Shown: positions 50,579 to 59,654 of the stretch, piece by piece
How the letters are laid out: every line of letters starts with the position of its first letter
Numbering within the stretch: position 1 is the stretch's first letter
Origin: Peterkaempfera podocarpi
GTDB lineage: Bacteria; Actinomycetota; Actinomycetes; Streptomycetales; Streptomycetaceae
NCBI RefSeq assembly: GCF_042466665.1
Contig: NZ_CP162102.1
Coordinates: forward strand, 4,030,001 to 4,094,000
Length of the DNA: 64,000 bases
Direction of reading: 5' to 3'
Notes under the pieces: model-generated
Told to the model about the DNA's origin: nothing
The model's input: only the letters and a program-made list of their open reading frames with translations
Databases searched by the model: none
Translations under genes and position numbers: made by a program

Positions 50579-51844
50579 ATGCGCAGAGTCGTCATCACCG
50601 GTCTGGGCGTCGTGGCGCCGGGCGGCGTGGGTGTCAAGAACTACTGGGAGCTGCTCACCGCGGGCCGTTCGGCGACGCGGACCATCTCGTTCTTCGACGC
50701 CTCGCCGTTCCGCTCCCAGGTCGCCGCCGAGTGCGACTTCGACCCCAAGGCCTCCGGCCTGTCCCCCCAGGAGATCCGCCGGCTCGACCGGGCCGCCCAG
50801 TTCGCGGTGGTCTCCACCCGCGAGGCGGTCGCCGACAGCGGCCTGGACCTCTCCGCCCTCGACCCCGGCCGGATCGGCACCTCCCTGGGCAGCGCGGTCG
50901 GCTGCACCACCAGCCTGGAGCGCGAGTACGTCGTGGTCAGCGACGGCGGCCGCAAGTGGAACGTCGACCACGAGTACGCCGTGCCCGAGCTGTACCGGCA
51001 CTTCGTGCCCAGTTCCATGGCCGCCGAGGTCGGCTTCGCGGCCGGTGCCGAGGGCCCCGCCGCGGTGGTCTCCACCGGCTGCACCTCGGGGCTGGACTCG
51101 CTCGGCCACGCCGTGGAGCTGATCCGCGAGGGCACCGCCGATGTGATGATCGCCGGCGCCACCGAGGCGCCGATCTCCCCCATCACCTCGGCCTGCTTCG
51201 ACGCCATCCACGCCACCACCCCGCGCAACGACGACCCCGAGCACGCCTGCCGTCCCTTCGACCGGACCCGCAGCGGCCTGGTGCTGGGCGAGGGCGCGGC
51301 GATCCTGGTGCTGGAGGAGCTGGAGGCAGCCCGGGCCCGCGGTGCGCACATCTACGCGGAGATCGCGGGCTTCGCCGCCCGCTGCAACGCGTACCACATG
51401 ACCGGCCTCAAGCCCGACGGCCGGGAGATGTCCCAGGCCATCGACGCCGCGCTGGACGAGGCCCGGCTCGACCCCACCTCCATCGACTACATCAACGCGC
51501 ACGGCTCCGGCACCAAGATGAACGACCGCCACGAGACCGGGGCCTTCAAGAAGAGCCTGGGCGCCCATGCGTACGCGACCCCGGTCAGCTCCATCAAGTC
51601 GATGATCGGCCACTCGCTGGGTGCCATCGGGTCCCTGGAGATCGCCGCCTGCGCCCTGGCGATGGAGCACGGGCTGCTGCCGCCCACCGCCAATCTGCAC
51701 GAGCCCGACCCGGAACTCGACCTGGACTACATCCCGCTGGTCGCCCGCGAGAAGCAGACCGACACCGTGCTCAGCGTCGGCAGCGGCTTCGGCGGCTTCC
51801 AGAGCGCCATGGTGCTGGCCAGGCCGGAGAGGAGCCTGTCATGA
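50579..51844 (+). CDS. Type II PKS ketosynthase alpha (KSalpha)
   Basis: A 421-residue beta-ketoacyl synthase. Active-site C168 lies in VVSTGCTSGLDSLGHA; the two His are in NAHGSGTKMND and KSMIGHSLGA, and ACRPFDRTRSGLVLGEGAA is the family block. It catalyses decarboxylative chain extension on the ACP together with the KSbeta partner encoded next. Stop and next start overlap (ATGA at 51841-51844), the classic KSalpha-KSbeta coupling that keeps 1:1 stoichiometry. Confidence 0.96.
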   Translation: MRRVVITGLGVVAPGGVGVKNYWELLTAGRSATRTISFFDASPFRSQVAAECDFDPKASGLSPQEIRRLDRAAQFAVVSTREAVADSGLDLSALDPGRIGTSLGSAVGCTTSLEREYVVVSDGGRKWNVDHEYAVPELYRHFVPSSMAAEVGFAAGAEGPAAVVSTGCTSGLDSLGHAVELIREGTADVMIAGATEAPISPITSACFDAIHATTPRNDDPEHACRPFDRTRSGLVLGEGAAILVLEELEAARARGAHIYAEIAGFAARCNAYHMTGLKPDGREMSQAIDAALDEARLDPTSIDYINAHGSGTKMNDRHETGAFKKSLGAHAYATPVSSIKSMIGHSLGAIGSLEIAACALAMEHGLLPPTANLHEPDPELDLDYIPLVAREKQTDTVLSVGSGFGGFQSAMVLARPERSLS

Positions 51845-53057
51845 GCCCCACCACGGTGGTGACCGGCCTGGGGGTCGCGGCTCCCAACGGCCTCGGCACC
51901 GAGGAGTACTGGAAGGCGACCCTGGCCGGGCAGTCCGGTCTCGGCCGGATCACCCGCTTCGACGCCTCGCAGTACCCGTCCACCGTCGCCGGGGAGGTCC
52001 CCGGCTTCGTCGCCGAGGAGCACATCCCCGCCGGCTGATGCCGCAGACCGACCATATGACGCGACTGGCACTGGCCGCGGCCGAGTGGGCCATCAAGGAC
52101 GCCGCCGTCGTCCCCGACCAGCTGCCGGAGTACGGCATGGGCGTGGTCACCGCGGCCTCCGGCGGCGCCGTCGAGTTCGGCCAGCGCGAGCTGCAGAACC
52201 TGTGGAGCCAGGGCAAGGAGTACGTCAGCGCGTACCAGTCCTTCGCCTGGTTCTACGCGGTGAACACCGGTCAGATCTCCATCCGCCACAAGATGCGCGG
52301 CCCCAGCGGGGTGCTGCTCACCGAGCAGGCCGGCGGGATCGACTCGCTCGGCCACGCCCGGCGGCACATCCGCAAGGGCGTCCCGCTGGTGGTCTCCGGC
52401 GGTGTCGACGCCGCCGTCTGTCCCTGGGGCTGGGTGCCGCAGATCGCCTCCGGCCTGCTCAGCACCGAATCCGATCCCAGCCGCGCCTATCTGCCGTTCT
52501 CCGCCGAGGCGAGCGGCTACGTCCCCGGCGAGGGCGGCGCGATCCTGGTCGTCGAGGACGCCGACTCGGCGCGCAGCCGCGGCGCGGCCCAGATCTACGG
52601 CGAGATCGCCGGCTATGCCGCCACCCTCGACCCGGCCCCCGGCTCCGGCCGCCCGCCGGGGCTGCGCCGTGCCGCCGAGAACGCCCTGGCGGACGCCGGA
52701 CTCACCCCCGCCGACATCGACGTGGTCTTCGCCGACGCCGCCGGGACCCCCGCCCTGGACCGCGCCGAGGCCGAGGCCATCGTGGCCGTCTTCGGCGCCC
52801 GCGCCGTCCCGGTGACCGCCCCCAAGAGCATGACCGGGCGGCTGCTGGCCGGCGGCTCCGCCCTCGATGTGGCGACCGCGCTGCTGGCACTGCGGGACGG
52901 CGTGATCCCGCCGACCGCCCCGGTGGCCGCTGCGGCACCCGAGTACTCCATCGACCTGGTCACCGAGGCCAGGGATGCGCGACTGCGCACCGCCCTGGTG
53001 CTCACCCGGGGCCACGGCGGCTTCAACGCCGCCCTGGTCGTCCGCCGCAGTGCCTGA
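51841..53057 (+). CDS. Type II PKS ketosynthase beta / chain length factor, one-base frameshift
   Basis: Encodes KSbeta (CLF), which sets chain length as heterodimer with KSalpha. The first 65 codons (MSPTTVVTGLGVAAPNGLGT to EEHIPA) run into TGA at 52036-52038. The rest continues in the next frame from LMPQTDHMTRLALAAAEWA to GHGGFNAALVVRRSA. Restoring one C near 52032 gives the expected HIPARLMPQTDHMTR junction and a 405-residue protein. The KS cysteine is replaced as usual by Gln in LLTEQAGGIDSLG. As KSbeta is indispensable, I favour a sequencing deletion. Confidence 0.9.
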
Positions 53058-53098
53058 CCCTTTCCCGTCTCCGCGCCCCATCCAAGAGAGGACCAGCC

Positions 53099-53353
53099 AT
53101 GCCCATCACCACCGAAGTGACCCTCGCCGACCTGACCCGGATGCTGCGCGAGAGCGCCGGTGAGGAGGAGGGCGTCGACTTGGACGGCGACGTCATCGAC
53201 ACGCCCTTCATCGACCTCGGCTACGACTCACTGGCCCTGCTCCAGGTCATCGGTCAGATCCAGCGTGAGTACGGCCTCGTCATCCCGGACGACGCGGTCG
53301 TCGACGCGGAGACCCCCCGCGCCCTGCTGGCCCTCATCAACAGCGCTTCCTGA
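53099..53353 (+). CDS. Type II PKS acyl carrier protein
   Basis: An 84-residue ACP with phosphopantetheine site S44 in FIDLGYDSLALLQVIGQI, typical of aromatic-polyketide ACPs, and acidic N-terminal residues (GEEEGVDLDGDVID). It carries the growing poly-beta-ketone between KSalpha/KSbeta, ketoreductase and cyclases. It starts 41 bp after KSbeta behind AGAGAGG, completing the minimal PKS order KSalpha, KSbeta, ACP. Confidence 0.95.
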   Translation: MPITTEVTLADLTRMLRESAGEEEGVDLDGDVIDTPFIDLGYDSLALLQVIGQIQREYGLVIPDDAVVDAETPRALLALINSAS

Positions 53354-53481
53354 CCCGGTCGGCCGCCCCACCGCCCCGGCGGGGCGGCCGGCCTCGGCAA
53401 CCCCGGTCCGCGGCGCCGCCCCGGGGCCGCCTGGCGACTCCGCACGGACCCGGGCCGGGCAGGCCCCGGCAGCTCCGTACA

Positions 53482-53559
53482 CCCAGGGGCGCGGGGAACC
53501 GCGTGAGAAACCCGCGCCTTCACCGCGGGCCGACCGCGCGGTTCCCCGCGCCCCTGGGG
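53482..53559. repeat. GGGGCGCGGGGAAC-type palindromic repeat (copy 3)
   Basis: Left arm from 53482 (CCCAGGGGCGCGGGGAACCG) and inverted right arm ending CCCCTGGGG at 53559, between ACP and acyltransferase genes. It may act as a partial terminator or mRNA-stability element. Confidence 0.8.
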
Positions 53560-53624
53560 CTTGGCGGGTGGGCCCCGCCCCCTGTCCGCGATCCTTCGTA
53601 TCCGACCCCGCAAGGAGAGCACGG

Positions 53625-55402
53625 ATGTCGCTCACAGCCCACACCGCGGTCACCCGCCGCCTCACGGTCGAGGCCGGCTCCGGCCGGCTGCGCAGAACCG
53701 CGGCCGACGTCCCCGGGCCGCTGCTGGAGGCGCTCGGCCACCACCGCACGGACCGCCTGCCCGCCCGCACGGTGCTGTACGTCGGCGGCTTCGAACCCTC
53801 CGAGGCACCGCCGCCGGACCACCGCGGCCTGCCGGTCCGCACCCTGGCCACCCCCGGCCAGGCGCTGCGCCTCGCCCACCTCGAACTCCAGGCCAAGACC
53901 ACCGACCTGGCACTGCTGGCCACCCTGGACAACCCCATCACCGGCACCGTCACCGTCCAGGTGCTGCGCCGGGCAGCGGAGGCCGTCGCCGAGGGGCCCG
54001 TGGTCGGCGCGCTGGACCTGACCGGGCTCGGCCCCTGGCCCAGCTCCCCGCTGGACCCGGAGCACTCGGTCGTCCTGCGCCCGCTGCGCCACGGCGGCCC
54101 GGTCGGCGACCCCGACCGGCACCGGCTGCTGGTGTGGTCCGGCCGTGACGAAGCCGACGAGCGCCAGGTCAGGCATGAACTGCACACCCTGCTGGAGGGC
54201 CTGCAGCCGCAGGGCTTCCCCGCACTGCCCACCGCGGTGCCCTACGGACGGGCCTTCGGCCCGGTGCGGGCCGCCGCCGTCACCACCGCACGGCAGGCCC
54301 CCGCCGCCGTCGAGGCGGCCAGGGCGGCCACCACCGGCCGCCCCCGCCCGGTCGCGCTGCTCTTCCCCGGCCAGGGCTCCCAGCACACCGCGATGGCCGC
54401 CGGCCTCTACGGGCACGAGCCGGTCTTCACCGCAGCCGTGGACGCCGTACTGGACCTGTTCGGCGACGAGGGCCCGGCGGTCCGCACCGACTGGCTCGGC
54501 GACCGCCCGGCGATCCCGATCGACGACGTCCGCGCGCCCAGCCGCTGCTCTTCGCGGTCGACTACGCACTCGGCCGGATGGTGCTCAGCTGGGGCGTGCG
54601 TCCGGCGGCGCTGCTGGGCCACAGCGCCGGGGAGCTGGTCGCGGCGACACTGGCCGGAGTGGTGTCGCTGTCCGACGCGGTCGCCATGATGCGGGAGCGG
54701 GTACGGCACGCGGTGCGGATCCCGGCGGGCGGGATGCTCGCGGTCGCCGCCTCCGAGTCGTCACTGCGCCGGTATCTCCACGGCGATGTGGCCGTCGCCG
54801 CGGTCAACGCCAACCAGCAGACCATGCTGGCCGGTCCCACCGCACCGCTGGCCGAGGTGGCCGCCGCACTGCGCGCCGACGGCCACACCGTGGTCGCCGT
54901 ACCGGCCACCAGCCCCTTCCACTGCCCGGCGATGGCCCCCGCCTCCGACGCCGTCGAGATCGCCTACCGCGGGCTGCGGTTCAACGAGCCGGAGATACCG
55001 TTCTACTCCGGCTACACCGGTGAACTGATGGGCCCGGACGAGGCGTTGAGCCCCCGCTACTGGGCCCGCCAGCTCACCGACACCGTCTGGTTCGCCCCGG
55101 CGCTGGAGCAGCTGCTCGCCGCGGACGACGTGCTGTTGGTCGAGGCCGGCCCCCGGCAGACCCTCACCGCCTTCGCCCGCCGCCACCGTGCCGTCAGGCT
55201 GGGCTCCAGTGCCGCCGTGGCGCTGCTTCCCGCCAAGCCCGGCACCCCGGAGGACGACCGGCGCAGTGTGCTCGGCGCTGCCGCCCGGATCTGGACCGAG
55301 GGCCACGACCTGGACCAGCAGGCGCTCTCCCGACTGTGGAACTGGACGGCCGAGCCCTCCGCCGAGGCTGCCAGACCACTCACCCCGGCAGGCCTGTCAT
55401 GA
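53625..55402 (+). CDS. Acyltransferase with novel N-terminal domain, one-base frameshift
   Basis: About 592 residues when repaired. Residues 1-235 form an N-terminal domain I do not recognise (LTVEAGSGRLRRTAADVPGP, then LARLELQAKTTDLALLATLD-like helices, and LLVWSGRDEADERQVRHELH). Residues about 245-560 are a malonyl-CoA:ACP transacylase-type AT: LLFPGQGSQHTAMAAGLY, G-H-S-A-G-E in LLGHSAGELVAATLAG and His in SPFHCPAM. The frame breaks near 54531-54537; adding one C restores VRRAQPLLFAVDYALGRM. It likely loads the ACP with malonyl or a special starter. Confidence 0.85.
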
Positions 55403-55635
55403 CACTGCGCCGGCTGCTGCGCCGCGTCGGGGAGGGGGTGATCGCAGCGGGCTGCCTGTGGGTGTACGTCCCGCCGGTCCAGGACGAGCAGCAACCCGCC
55501 GGCCCACCGCACCGCCACCCGGAGCGGCTCCGCCCGGACCTGCCGCTCAGCGAGCTGGAACTGCTGCTCGAACGCTCGCTGACCGCCCCGGGAGGGACGG
55601 CCCCGACCAGGGACGCAGTGGAGGGACGGCCCTGA
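55399..55635 (+). CDS. Small DUF6059-like protein, intact copy
   Basis: A 78-residue protein: MTLRRLLRRVGEGVIAAGCL with a weakly hydrophobic N-terminal helix, then WVYVPP and HPERLRPDLPLSELELLLER. The tail matches the frameshifted gene at 1345-1618. It overlaps the acyltransferase stop by 4 nt (ATGA), as the other copy is joined to a carboxylase gene, so both copies are tied to acyl-group supply. Function unknown; the DUF6059 name is recalled from similar actinobacterial proteins. Confidence 0.75.
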   Translation: MTLRRLLRRVGEGVIAAGCLWVYVPPVQDEQQPAGPPHRHPERLRPDLPLSELELLLERSLTAPGGTAPTRDAVEGRP

Positions 55636-55706
55636 CGGACCCCGCTTGTCGGCGGCGCCTGCGACGATTCCGGGGCCGACCCTCCCCCGAGCCTGCGAGG
55701 TCCGCC

Positions 55707-56363
55707 GTGCCGAAGTCCCCCCGTGAACGCGACGACCTGCCGTACGCGGACCATCTGGTGCCGTTCCAGGGGGAGCTCGGCGCCGAGGAGTACCACGACA
55801 CCCTGCTCTTCGACGGCCTGGACCTGGAGCAGCCGGCGGCCGGCGGCGCCCGCTTCACCGAGTGCGCCTTCTCCTCGGTGACCATCACCGGCGGCCGGCT
55901 GCGGCGGGCCCGGTTCAACGACGTCTGGCTGCACACCGTCCGCTGGGTGGGCACCGATCTGTCCCACACCGCCTGGCTGGACGCCGAGGTGGTCGCCGGG
56001 ATGCTGGCCGGCCTGGAGGTCTACGACGCCGAGCTGCGCCGGGTCGCCTTCCACAACTGCAAGCTGGACTCGGTCAATCTGCGCGGCGCCCAGCTGCGCG
56101 AGGTGTCGTTCACCGACTGCCTGCTGCGGGATGTGGACTTCGGCGGGGCCGCGCTCACCGAGGTGACCTTCCCCGGTTCGGCCCTGGAGGGGGTGCGGTT
56201 CGACCGGGCCACCCTCAGCCGGGTCGACCTGCGGGACGCCACCGCGCTGGGCATCGCCGGCGGCCTGGACTCACTGCAGGGAGCGACGGTCTCCTCGGCG
56301 CAGCTGCTGGATCTCGCCCCGTTGCTCGCGGCCTCCCTCGGCATCACGGTCAAGGACCACTGA
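55707..56363 (+). CDS. Pentapeptide-repeat protein
   Basis: A 218-residue protein with A(D/N)LxF-like repeats through residues about 45-190, for example FTECAFSSVTITGGRLRRAR, LDSVNLRGAQLREVSF and LLRDVDFGGAALTEVTF. These fold into a right-handed quadrilateral helix. Some family members (Qnr, MfpA, AlbG) mimic DNA and protect gyrase, so a resistance role against a DNA-targeting product is conceivable, but many have no known function. The GTG start is behind GCGAGG. It may be the right border of the cluster. Confidence 0.82.
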   Translation: MPKSPRERDDLPYADHLVPFQGELGAEEYHDTLLFDGLDLEQPAAGGARFTECAFSSVTITGGRLRRARFNDVWLHTVRWVGTDLSHTAWLDAEVVAGMLAGLEVYDAELRRVAFHNCKLDSVNLRGAQLREVSFTDCLLRDVDFGGAALTEVTFPGSALEGVRFDRATLSRVDLRDATALGIAGGLDSLQGATVSSAQLLDLAPLLAASLGITVKDH

Positions 56364-56682
56364 CCGGCCGGGGGCGGGCGGCGCCGATGAAGTAGGACCG
56401 GAGCGATACGCCCCGGCCCTCTCCCTCCCGTCCCCGACTCAGGGACAGGTGACCGTGGGGGTCAGGGATGTACGACCACCACCTCGACCGGTGCGGAGCC
56501 GAGTGCCCCGTCCTCCACCGGGCAGTCCGGGCCGCCGGTGCCGCCCATGCCGTGCGTGCCGCCCGCGCCGTTCGTGCCGTCGGCCGCGGGGTCGGTGACA
56601 CCCCCGGCCGCGGCCGGGGATGCGGCCGGTACATGGTCCCTGCCGCATCCCCAGTGCCCGCACCCCGGGCACCCGCTCACCT

Positions 56683-56696
56683 TGAGAGCGCTCTCA
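56683..56696. promoter_or_regulatory. LacI-family operator-like palindrome
   Basis: TGAGAGCGCTCTCA is a perfect 14-bp palindrome with the central CG typical of LacI-family operators. A 12/14 match lies in front of the LacI gene at 60744-60757, so both are probably bound by that repressor. Confidence 0.65.
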
Positions 56697-56948
56697 TATG
56701 CCACCCGCGAAAGCACGCGTCACATGCTTTCGGGTGGGTGGTCGAGCCCGCCCATCGGGAAGCCGGCGGACTCGCGCCACGAGTCCACCGCGGCACGTTT
56801 TTACACGCCGTGGAGGAAGAGGGTCAATCCCCGTGCACAGACCTCCACGGCAGATCCGCGACGGACCAGGGATCCTGCGCACCAGGAGTTCCCCTATGCC
56901 CCCAGCAGTATCGTGCCGTCCCTCCCGCAGTGCACTGCGGGAAGGAAG

Positions 56949-56993
56949 GCCGGGTGCCCGACCCCCACCCCCGCGGCGGGTCGGGCACCCGGC
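56949..56993. terminator. Hairpin terminator, 16-bp perfect stem
   Basis: Arms 56949-56964 and 56978-56993 surround a 13-nt loop, about 110 bp beyond the minus-strand VOC gene stop. Confidence 0.65.
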
Positions 56994-57102
56994 TCACCGC
57001 GCCCGGCGACGCCCGACGGCGCACCCCGGCAGCGGCAGGGCTCCCCCGCAGTCGCCCACCCCTCCGCGGTGCGCCCGGCACGGCCGCCGAAGCCCACCGG
57101 CG

Positions 57103-57894
57103 CTACTCCGGCTTGAGCACCACGAAGTCCGCACCGGCGGGGTCCGCACAGAACGCCAGCCGCCCCACCCCGGGTGCGTCCTCCGGCTCCATCAGCACAC
57201 TGCCGCCGCGCTCCTTCACCCTGGCGACGGTGGCGTCGCAGTCCGCCGAGGCGAAGACCGGATGCCAGGTGGCCCGGCCTCCCGCATAGGCGAGGTGCTC
57301 CGCGGGCAGCTCCATCAGCCCGCCGTGCATCCGCTCAGCCGGACAGCCTGCCGGGATGACCATGGAGTAGGTCCCCGGACCGCCACCGGGCAGCGGGAAG
57401 TCCTGCGTGGTCCAGCCGAACAACCCGCCGTAGAACTCCTTGGCGGCAGCGGCATCCAGGGTGTACAGCTCGGTCCAGCAGAGCCCGCCGGGCTGGTCCA
57501 CCAGCTCGATCCCCGCCGTCTTCAGCGGCTGCCACACCGCGAACTGACCGCCCTGCGGGTCGCTGAACTGCGCCAGCCGCCCCTCCTCCCCCGCATCCCC
57601 CGGCGCCACCCGCACGGTGCCGCCGAGCCGCCGCACCGACGCTGCCGCCGCCTCGGCGTCCGGGGTGTGGAAGTAGACCATCCACGCCGAGCGGGCACCC
57701 TCCTCGGTGAGCCGGCCGAGTCCGCCGACCACCTTGCCGTCCAGCCGGAAGATCCCGTAGTCACCGGCTGCGGGCCCCTCCGACCGGAACTCCCAGCCGA
57801 ACACCGCACCGTAGAAGTCGGCGGCGGCCGCGAGGTCCGGTGCGCCCAGGTCCAGCCAGGCCGGGGAGCCGGGGACGAAGTCAGTGGTGATCAT
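57103..57894 (-). CDS. Two-domain VOC (glyoxalase-like) protein
   Basis: A 263-residue protein of two VOC modules: PAWLDLGAPDLAAAADFYGAVFGWEF with MVYFHTPDAEAAAASVRRLGG, and CWTELYTLDAAAAKEFYGGLFGW with HPVFASADCDATVARVKERGG. This arrangement is typical of the abundant actinobacterial VOC proteins of unknown substrate, sometimes annotated as hydroxylases or antigen CFP30B-like. It is outside the polyketide operons, has no SARP box, and is probably unrelated to the cluster. Confidence 0.85.
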   Translation of the reverse strand: MITTDFVPGSPAWLDLGAPDLAAAADFYGAVFGWEFRSEGPAAGDYGIFRLDGKVVGGLGRLTEEGARSAWMVYFHTPDAEAAAASVRRLGGTVRVAPGDAGEEGRLAQFSDPQGGQFAVWQPLKTAGIELVDQPGGLCWTELYTLDAAAAKEFYGGLFGWTTQDFPLPGGGPGTYSMVIPAGCPAERMHGGLMELPAEHLAYAGGRATWHPVFASADCDATVARVKERGGSVLMEPEDAPGVGRLAFCADPAGADFVVLKPE

Positions 57895-58081
57895 GTCGGG
57901 TCCTCTCACTGAAGCACTGTCCACGGGTAGACCTCGCCGCCGCCTGGAACTCATCGGCCGGATTCCAAGGAGGGGGCGCAGCGCGGTCCGCCGCGCGCCG
58001 ACGCGGCTCGGGTGAGCTCCCCCTCCAGGGCCCCGGCGGCCTCTGCGGTGCCGTTCGAAGGAGGCAGCCGCCCGGAGCACC

Positions 58082-58129
58082 CGCCCACCCACCGCACCGC
58101 CCACCCACCGCGCCGCCCACCCACCGCGC
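58082..58129. repeat. Three 16-bp tandem repeats
   Basis: CGCCCACCCACCGCAC at 58082 and two copies of CGCCCACCCACCGCGC at 58098 and 58114 lie between the exporter stop and the VOC gene promoter. No function is evident. Confidence 0.8.
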
Positions 58130-58181
58130 CGCCCGGAGGACCGGCCCCGCCCCCGGGCGCGGCACCGTGTCCCGTGCGGGC

Positions 58182-59423
58182 CTACCGGTGCGCATCCACG
58201 CGACGGCGCTCCGCCCCGGGGGACACAGCGCCTGCCCCCGCCGTACGGACCCGGCGGCTGGCGGTGACGGACAGCGCCAGCAGAGCGAGCCACCCGGCGA
58301 GTACCAGCGTGGTGGCACGGGCACCGAGGGCACTCACCGAGGCACCGCCGAGCGCCGCCCCCGCGGAGAGTGCGCCCGCGGTGAGCGTCTGCACCGCGGC
58401 CGAGGTGCGGCCCCGCAGCCGGTCGGGGGTGGCGGCGAGGCGGTGGCTGCTGATGGCCACCGAGTGGATCGGGGCGACCACCGACTCGACCGCGGCCACC
58501 ACCCCCAGCAGCAGCGGGTCGGGCGCCACCGCGTACAGCGGGAAGGCCAGCGCCTCCACCCAGAGCATCACCACCGTGATCCGGCCCAGCGGGAAGCGCG
58601 CCGCCACCCGCTGGGCCAGCAGCGAGCCCAGCAGTGCGCCGATCGCGGCCCCGGTGAAGACCAGGCCGATCTGCACCGGCGAGGCACCGACGGCCTGCGC
58701 AAGCGAGATGATCACCAGATAGCCGGCGCCGTAACGCAGGGTGTCCGCGGTCTGGGCGAGCAGCAGCAGGCGCAGCACCGGCCGGTCCCAGAGCCAGCCG
58801 ATGCCCTCCCGGATGTCCGCGAGCACACTGCGGCCGTCCGCCGCCGGGCGCTGCGTCTGGAAGGAGGACCGCATCAGCCGCAGTGTCACCGCGGAGGCCA
58901 GGAACGAGGCGGCGTTGAGCGCGAACGGCACGGACCGGCCGATCGCCTGGACCAGAGCGCCCAGCGGGGCGCCGCCGACCCGTACGGTGCCCAGCAGCCC
59001 CTGGGTGGCCGCCAGCGCTCCGGCCAGCCGGTCGGGACCGACGACATTGGTCAGAGCGGCGGTGCCCGCGGACTGGAAGAGTGCGCTGAGGACGCCGGAG
59101 ACCACGGCGAAGGCGTAGAGGTGCGGCAGCGTGAGGTGGTGCAGCCAGAGCGCGGCCGCGACGCTCGCGGCGGCGGCGGCCCGGCCGAGATCGCACCAGA
59201 TCATGGTGCGACGGCGGTCCCAGCGGTCCACCAGGGCTCCGGCGAAGAGCCCGAAGAGCAGGAATGCGGCGCTGTTGGCGCCCAGTACCAGTCCGGACTG
59301 GCCGGATGCGCCGGCCATGGCCAGGACCAGGAGCAGCAGGGCGAAGCCCTGGACCTGGTCGCCTGCGGCGGAGACCACCTGACCTGCGCTCAGCAGCAGG
59401 AAGTCGCGGTTGCGGAACAGCAT
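58182..59423 (-). CDS. MFS transporter, 12-TM (EntS/MFS_3 type)
   Basis: A 413-residue permease beginning MLFRNRDFLLLSAGQVVSAAGDQVQGFALLLL, with AGALVDRWDRRRTMIW as the loop 2-3 motif and about 12 hydrophobic segments. It resembles the EntS/TetV-like group of exporters for siderophores or small drugs. It lies between a VOC gene and a LacI repressor gene on the same strand; there is no link to the polyketide operons beyond proximity. Confidence 0.9.
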   Translation of the reverse strand: MLFRNRDFLLLSAGQVVSAAGDQVQGFALLLLVLAMAGASGQSGLVLGANSAAFLLFGLFAGALVDRWDRRRTMIWCDLGRAAAAASVAAALWLHHLTLPHLYAFAVVSGVLSALFQSAGTAALTNVVGPDRLAGALAATQGLLGTVRVGGAPLGALVQAIGRSVPFALNAASFLASAVTLRLMRSSFQTQRPAADGRSVLADIREGIGWLWDRPVLRLLLLAQTADTLRYGAGYLVIISLAQAVGASPVQIGLVFTGAAIGALLGSLLAQRVAARFPLGRITVVMLWVEALAFPLYAVAPDPLLLGVVAAVESVVAPIHSVAISSHRLAATPDRLRGRTSAAVQTLTAGALSAGAALGGASVSALGARATTLVLAGWLALLALSVTASRRVRTAGAGAVSPGAERRRVDAHR

Positions 59424-59654
59424 GATGACGCTCCGTGATCGTCAGTGGGCACAAGGGTGGTGCGGGCCTTGTGCAGGCACTAGACGATGGGAGCGGTATG
59501 CATGGACGGCAGCGTAGGCCCCGGCCCCCGCTCGGCGCACGGGGTTTTCCGGTCCCGTCGGCGTCGGCTGCCTACGGCCTGAGGCGGCATGCGCGCCCCG
59601 GGGCGGCGTACGGGGCCTGCGGTGGGGGTCGGGGCGACGGAGCTCGGGGCCGGA

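Larger units (their letters stand above)
56364..57102. other. 739-bp region without a confident gene
   Basis: It contains a LacI-type palindrome (56683-56696) and a terminator for the VOC gene (56949-56993). A minus-strand reading frame at 56462-56716 (Cys- and Gly-rich, ending PVEVVVVHP) has no clear ribosome site, so I do not call it a gene. Nothing else is evident. Confidence 0.5.

Noticed and set aside
51841..52038. A 65-residue truncated KSbeta as a genuine short protein
   Set aside because: The downstream frame continues the KSbeta sequence without loss, and one added base restores the family junction, so a sequence error is more likely.
56462..56716. Cys/Gly-rich 84-residue minus-strand gene
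   Set aside because: No convincing ribosome site, low-complexity composition and overlap with a LacI-type operator.
58082..58129. CRISPR array
   Set aside because: Only three 16-bp tandem units without spacers; no Cas genes in the window.
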